NCBI GenBank assembly: GCA_035280345.1 | Contig: DATEGA010000074.1 | Span: 1-64,000 of the forward strand | Length of the DNA: 64,000 bases | Origin: DASSJF01 sp035280345 | GTDB lineage: Bacteria; Sysuimicrobiota; Sysuimicrobiia; Sysuimicrobiales; Segetimicrobiaceae | Direction of reading: 5' to 3' | In this document: one piece after another, positions 60,262 through 64,000 of the stretch | Numbering within the stretch: position 1 is the stretch's first letter | Layout: each line of letters starts with the position of its first letter | Program-made: the position numbers and the translations under genes | Notes under the pieces: generated by a model | Database searches by the model: none | What the model saw: the letters and a program-made list of their open reading frames with translations, nothing else | What the model was told of the DNA's origin: nothing

Positions 60262-61770
60262 CTACGGCGAAACCGCGGCGTTGGCAACGCTGAAAATCTC
60301 GGCCGGCGGCGCGGTGAAGCCCTGGACGCGCGTCCGGTATGCGTAGCTCTCGAGCGGATCGAACAGGAAGACCGCGGGCCCCTGATCCCAGATGATTTCC
60401 TGCGCTCGCTTATACATTGCGCATCGCTGTTGGAGGTTCACGGACGCGGCGGCGTCGTCCATCAGCTTGTCGAACTCCGGATTGGACCAGCCGGTCCGCT
60501 TGCTGCGCGTGTGGTACAAGCGACGCAGCGTGAAATCGGGATCGCCGGTGCCGCCGCCCGTCGTCGCAATCTCGAAGTCCCAGTTCAACTTCAATAGGTC
60601 GTCGAGCCAGATCGCGCGGGGCTGCTGCATGTTCCGGACCCGGATGCCGACGAGCGCCAGCTGCCCGACGATCGCGTCGGAGACCTCGCGCTCCTTCGGG
60701 TTGCCCTCGGTCCACTTGATCGACGTGTCAAAGCCGCGCGGGAACCCTGCCTCCGCCAGCAGCTTGCGGGCCAGCGTCGTGTCGTACGAAATGGACGGCA
60801 TCTTCGCGTAACAGACGACGTTGGACGCGATCGAGGATGTCGACGGCGTCGCGATCCCGGCGACCAAGGAACTGGTGATCGCGTTCACGTTGATCGCGTG
60901 CTGCAGCGCGTGCCGCACGCGGACGTCCGTAAACGGCGGCCGCGACGCGTTGATCCACAACGCCCGGGTCAGCGTCGTCGGGCCAACTTCGACCTTCACG
61001 CCCTGGATCGTCCTGAGGCGCTTCATTTCCTCGGGCGGGAGCCCGACCGCAATGTCGATCTCGCCGGTCTCGACCGCCGTCGCCCGCGCGGCGACCTCGG
61101 GGATATCGACGAAGATCAGCCGCTGAGCCTTCGGGACGCCCTGCTGCCAATAGTTCGGGTTGGCGTCGAGGACGAGGCGCGCGTCCCGGACGAACTCGGT
61201 GAACTTAAACGGACCCGTCCCGATCGGGTGGTCGCCAAAATCGGGCGTCGGCGGCGTGCCGGCAGGGACCATCGCGAGAATGGTCAGGCTGGACAGGAGT
61301 GTTCCAACCGGATCCTGCGTCTTGATGATGACCCGGTACGGATCGGGCATCTCAACGGACTGCACCGGAGCGAACAGCGGGGCGAGCGGACCCTTCATGG
61401 CGATGACCCGCTCGAGCGACGTCTTGACCGACGCGGCCGTGAAGTCGCGGCCGTCGTGGAACTTCACGCCGCGCCGCAACTCGAACTCCCACGTCGTCGG
61501 ATCGACGTTTCGCCAGCGCAGCGCCAGTTGCGGCTGAAACTTCTTCGCCGTGTAGTCCCACGACACGAGCTGATTGTAGAGGTGCCGGCCGATGATCCAC
61601 GACATCCGCTCCGCGCCCGCGCTACCGTGCGGATCGAGCGACAGGATCCGCTGCAGGTACGAGACGCGGAGGGTGCCCGGCGCCGGAGCGGCCGTCGTCA
61701 TCCCGGCGCCCAGTCCGACGAGCAGTAGGCCCACGAGCACCACGGCCGCGACTGACCGCCTCACCACCAT
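60262..61770 (-). CDS. Family-5 solute-binding protein (system 6)
   Basis: A 502-residue SBP_bac_5 protein with a Sec- or weak Tat-type signal (VVRRSVAAVVLVGLLLVGLGAG, cut near TTAAPA), no lipobox. Motifs: LSLDPHGSAGAERM, LRRGVKFHDGRDFTAASV near 103, GTGPFKFTEF near 188 and NPNYWQQG. ATG at 61768-61770 is used, with GTG one codon earlier as alternative and a GGGGGGA site upstream. It heads the eight-gene minus-strand run and is divergent from the system 7 binder. A cysteine in a distal segment (NLQQRCAMYKRAQEI) is not conserved in its paralogues here. Confidence 0.91.
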   Translation of the reverse strand: MVVRRSVAAVVLVGLLLVGLGAGMTTAAPAPGTLRVSYLQRILSLDPHGSAGAERMSWIIGRHLYNQLVSWDYTAKKFQPQLALRWRNVDPTTWEFELRRGVKFHDGRDFTAASVKTSLERVIAMKGPLAPLFAPVQSVEMPDPYRVIIKTQDPVGTLLSSLTILAMVPAGTPPTPDFGDHPIGTGPFKFTEFVRDARLVLDANPNYWQQGVPKAQRLIFVDIPEVAARATAVETGEIDIAVGLPPEEMKRLRTIQGVKVEVGPTTLTRALWINASRPPFTDVRVRHALQHAINVNAITSSLVAGIATPSTSSIASNVVCYAKMPSISYDTTLARKLLAEAGFPRGFDTSIKWTEGNPKEREVSDAIVGQLALVGIRVRNMQQPRAIWLDDLLKLNWDFEIATTGGGTGDPDFTLRRLYHTRSKRTGWSNPEFDKLMDDAAASVNLQQRCAMYKRAQEIIWDQGPAVFLFDPLESYAYRTRVQGFTAPPAEIFSVANAAVSP

Positions 61771-61795
61771 CACGGCATCCCCCCCGATGCGACTC

Positions 61796-61855
61796 GATTG
61801 CAGACTAAACTCGAGGAAGAGACTACCAACCCGGTGCGGCAAGTCTCCTGCAATC
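61796..61855. promoter_or_regulatory. Nested inverted repeats between divergent binding-protein genes
   Basis: GATTGCAG (61796-61803) pairs with CTGCAATC (61848-61855), and inside it GAGACT (61819-61824) pairs with AGTCTC (61842-61847), which ends exactly where the outer arm begins. As RNA the two helices could stack with a 15-base bulge and a 17-base loop; as DNA they could be operator sites. The gap is 190 bases. No regulator gene is nearby. Confidence 0.45.
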
Positions 61856-61960
61856 AACCCTGCGGTAGAGCGTACGATAGGAACCCTCCCCGATGCCACA
61901 GAAGGCCGCGAGGCCGGACGATTGCGCGTACGACGACAACCGCGAGAGGAGCGTGCCCAC

Positions 61961-63562
61961 ATGCTCGTACCGAACGGATCGGGATGGCGTTCCGCGCTGG
62001 CGGCGGCCGCGGTCGTTCTTGTGGCATCGACCGTTTCCGTGGGGGCCCCGGCGGCCCCTGCACCGGGTGGCACGTTGACGCTCGGAATTCGCCAGGAGCC
62101 GAGCACAACCGATCCGCACGCGTCCGCCAACGGAGTGTCGCAGAGAGTGCTCGCGCATCTGTACGACGGCCTCGTGTATATGACCCCGGACGGCGCGTAC
62201 CACCCGTGGCTGGCCACCAAGTGGACGATCGCCCCGGACGGAATGACCTACACGCTGACGCTCCGCTCGGGGGTAAAGTTCCACGACGGCACGCCGTTCA
62301 ATGCCACGGCCGTGAAGGTCAGTCTCGACCGCATTATCGATCCGGCCACGCGGTCCACTTCCGCGATTTCCGCGATCGGACCGTATGCCTCGAGTGAAGT
62401 GGTCGATGCGTCCACGATTCGCGTGCATCTCAAGGAGCCGTACAGTCCGTTCATCAACGCGCTGAGCCAGCCGTGGCTGGGCATCGTCTCACCGACGACC
62501 GTCAAGAGCTGGGGCCGGGATTTCGCCCAGCATCCCGTGGGCACAGGGCCGTTCAAGTTCGTGGAGATGGTTCCGCAAGACCACATCACGCTGGTGCGCA
62601 ACGCTGACTACGCGTGGCCGCCCTCCGCCGGGAAAGCGCACTCCGGTCCCGCGTATCTGGAGCGCCTCGTGATCCGGACGGTCCCCGAAGATTCGACCCG
62701 GCTCGCCACCCTCCAGAACGGAGAGACGAATCTCATCGAGCCGCTGCCCGAACAAAACGTGGCCCAGGTCCAGGGCGACCCGAGCCTGTATGTGCTCAAG
62801 CAACTCGAGATGGGCGCGGGCCGCGTGGTACTCTTGAACACCCAGCGCGCGCCCACGAACGACGTGCGGGTGCGCCGGGCGATTGAATTCGGGGTTGACA
62901 CCGCGACACTCGTGAAAACGCTGTTTTACGGGCAGCACGTGGTGGGGCGATCGCCGGTGTCGCCGGTCATGCCCGGCTACGACAAGAGTCTCGAACGCAT
63001 CTACACGTACGACCCGACAAAGGCCCGCCAGCTCCTGGACGAAGCGGGCTGGCGGCCCGGCCAGGGCGGCGTTCGCTTCAAGGATGGACAACCGCTCCGG
63101 ATGAGCCTCTTCATCATTCCCAACATCGGGTCGGAGCCAACGGCCGAATACCTCCAGTCGCAACTCCGGCAGATCGGCATTGACCTGGAGATCCGGGCGC
63201 TGGCCCGCGCCGCATGGTATGAGGGCATTAACCGGGGAGACCACAACCTCACGCTGGCGTTCTTCATCTGGCCCGACCCCGACATGCTGCGCACGCTCTA
63301 TTTCTCGACCAACATCCCGTTCAACTGGTTCCACTACAACAACCCGGAGGTCGACCGGATGCTGGTGCAGGCCAACCGACTCACCGACATGCGGGCACGC
63401 ATCAACCTCTACCGTCAAGTGATGCGGAAGGTTATGGACGATGCGCTCCCCCTCACCCTGTATTATGAGAACAACATCCTTGCCGCCCGGCGCACGCTGC
63501 AGGGCGTCAAGTTCGATGCGGTGGGATACCCGCTGTTCTATGACGCCTACATCACGCGGTGA
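61961..63562 (+). CDS. Family-5 solute-binding protein (system 7)
   Basis: A 533-residue SBP_bac_5 protein with a Sec signal (ALAAAAVVLVASTVSVG, cut after GAPA), no lipobox. Motifs: IRQEPSTTDPHASANG, LRSGVKFHDGTPFNATAV near 103, GTGPFKFVEM near 190 and VRRAIEFGVDTATL near 303. The ATG at 61961 has GAGAGGAG ten bases upstream; the frame is open far upstream but that part has no binder similarity. It is divergent from the system 6 binder and is followed after 18 bases by the start of a DppB gene. Confidence 0.92.
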   Translation: MLVPNGSGWRSALAAAAVVLVASTVSVGAPAAPAPGGTLTLGIRQEPSTTDPHASANGVSQRVLAHLYDGLVYMTPDGAYHPWLATKWTIAPDGMTYTLTLRSGVKFHDGTPFNATAVKVSLDRIIDPATRSTSAISAIGPYASSEVVDASTIRVHLKEPYSPFINALSQPWLGIVSPTTVKSWGRDFAQHPVGTGPFKFVEMVPQDHITLVRNADYAWPPSAGKAHSGPAYLERLVIRTVPEDSTRLATLQNGETNLIEPLPEQNVAQVQGDPSLYVLKQLEMGAGRVVLLNTQRAPTNDVRVRRAIEFGVDTATLVKTLFYGQHVVGRSPVSPVMPGYDKSLERIYTYDPTKARQLLDEAGWRPGQGGVRFKDGQPLRMSLFIIPNIGSEPTAEYLQSQLRQIGIDLEIRALARAAWYEGINRGDHNLTLAFFIWPDPDMLRTLYFSTNIPFNWFHYNNPEVDRMLVQANRLTDMRARINLYRQVMRKVMDDALPLTLYYENNILAARRTLQGVKFDAVGYPLFYDAYITR

Positions 63563-63580
63563 CCGGCTCGCCCGTGCGCG

Positions 63581-64000
63581 ATGACGTCGTACGCGGCACG
63601 GCGGGTACTGTCCACGCTGCCCGTGCTGGCCGGAATTACCGTGTTTGTGTTCTTGATGCTGCACCTCGTCCCCGGAGATCCGGTGGTACTGCTGCTCGGG
63701 GAAGGCGGTGTCGCCTCTCCCGAGGCGATGAACGCGCTTCGCCATGAGCTCGGCCTGACCGACCCGCTCCCGCTGCAATTTGTCCGTTACGCCCGCGACA
63801 TGGCCCGCGGCAATTGGGGCCGGTCGATTCGCTTCAACCGGCCGGTCCTGGCGCTGCTGATCGAAAACGGACGGTACACCATCGAGCTCGCCGCCGCCGC
63901 CCTCGTGATCGCCGTCGCCGCCGGCGTGTCGCTCGGGATCCTCGCCGCCGTCCAGCGTACGGGATGGGGAGACAGCGTAGCGATGTTCGTGTCGCTCGTC
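63581..64000 (+). CDS. DppB-type permease, partial at right edge (system 7)
   Basis: The first 140 codons of a DppB permease, running off the window. The translation starts MTSYAARRVLSTLPVLAG, then VFVFLMLHLVPGDPVVLLLG, RHELGLTDPLPLQFVRYARDMARG and NWGRSIRFNRPVLALLIENG, matching the N-terminal half of the other DppB proteins. It was recognised by reading the plus strand; the frame has no stop before the edge. The ATG at 63581 begins 18 bases after the binder stop. The EAA loop and the DppC partner would be to the right. Confidence 0.88.
   Translation, partial: MTSYAARRVLSTLPVLAGITVFVFLMLHLVPGDPVVLLLGEGGVASPEAMNALRHELGLTDPLPLQFVRYARDMARGNWGRSIRFNRPVLALLIENGRYTIELAAAALVIAVAAGVSLGILAAVQRTGWGDSVAMFVSLV

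Noticed and set aside
61871..61933. Two copies of CGTACG in the leader of the system 7 binder
   Set aside because: A six-base self-complementary word twice in 60 bases is not strong evidence of an operator.
1..64000. tRNA, rRNA, CRISPR arrays, insertion sequences, phage or toxin-antitoxin genes
   Set aside because: Looked for by eye on both strands; no cloverleaf, repeat array, transposase motif or related protein was seen.

Overview
The window is a high-GC bacterial chromosome segment with strong G/C preference at third codon positions (judged by eye, not computed). GTG and TTG starts are frequent and GGAGG-type ribosome binding sites are common. I see no rRNA, tRNA, CRISPR array, insertion sequence or phage gene. 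The family-5 solute-binding proteins carry Tat- or Sec-type signal peptides without a lipobox cysteine, which fits free periplasmic binders and so an organism with an outer membrane. The mix of many peptide-type ABC systems, MmgE/PrpD proteins and small hydrolases resembles uncultivated soil or sediment heterotrophs (for example Rokubacteria, CSP1-3/Sysuimicrobiota or Chloroflexi-like lineages). That placement is a guess; the sequence has no phylogenetic marker gene.

Layout. 1-4530 (minus): SDR, EamA exporter, then larE-larB-larC, the nickel-pincer cofactor pathway; larC runs off the left edge. 4685-6138 (plus): a PEP-mutase/isocitrate-lyase family enzyme and an Ogt DNA repair methyltransferase. 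6080-18683 (minus): a tight ten-gene run of binding protein, two permeases, an M20 peptidase, three tandem MmgE/PrpD paralogues, an ornithine-cyclodeaminase-like enzyme, an amidohydrolase and a second M20 hydrolase. 18851-24198 (plus): a second binding protein with permeases, a Mug-type glycosylase, an SDR and a CsbD-like protein. 24291-33392 (minus): FAD oxidoreductase, aldo/keto reductase, Gfo/Idh dehydrogenase, permeases, binding protein, PuuE-like deacetylase and SDR, divergent from a GntR/FCD regulator. 33539-52554 (plus): the regulator, two peptide-transport modules each with a desuccinylase-like metalloenzyme, a large Asp-box (BNR) protein, an amidohydrolase, a polyamine-type ABC system with a fused permease, and an M24-fold protein. 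52846-61770 (minus): binding protein, permeases, a glucarate-dehydratase-like enolase-superfamily protein, MmgE/PrpD, an ACC-deaminase-like PLP enzyme, RraA-like and Gfo/Idh proteins. 61961-64000 (plus): a seventh binding protein and the start of its permease.

The window reads as a string of uptake-plus-degradation modules: each dipeptide/oligopeptide-type importer sits with a private set of hydrolases, dehydratases and dehydrogenases. None of the seven peptide-type systems has a DppD/DppF-type ATPase here; the only ATPase gene belongs to the polyamine-type system. Regulation is visible as one GntR regulator with a perfect palindrome upstream, inverted repeats between two divergent binding-protein pairs, and two strong hairpins immediately after binding-protein genes. 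Substrates cannot be assigned from sequence alone.
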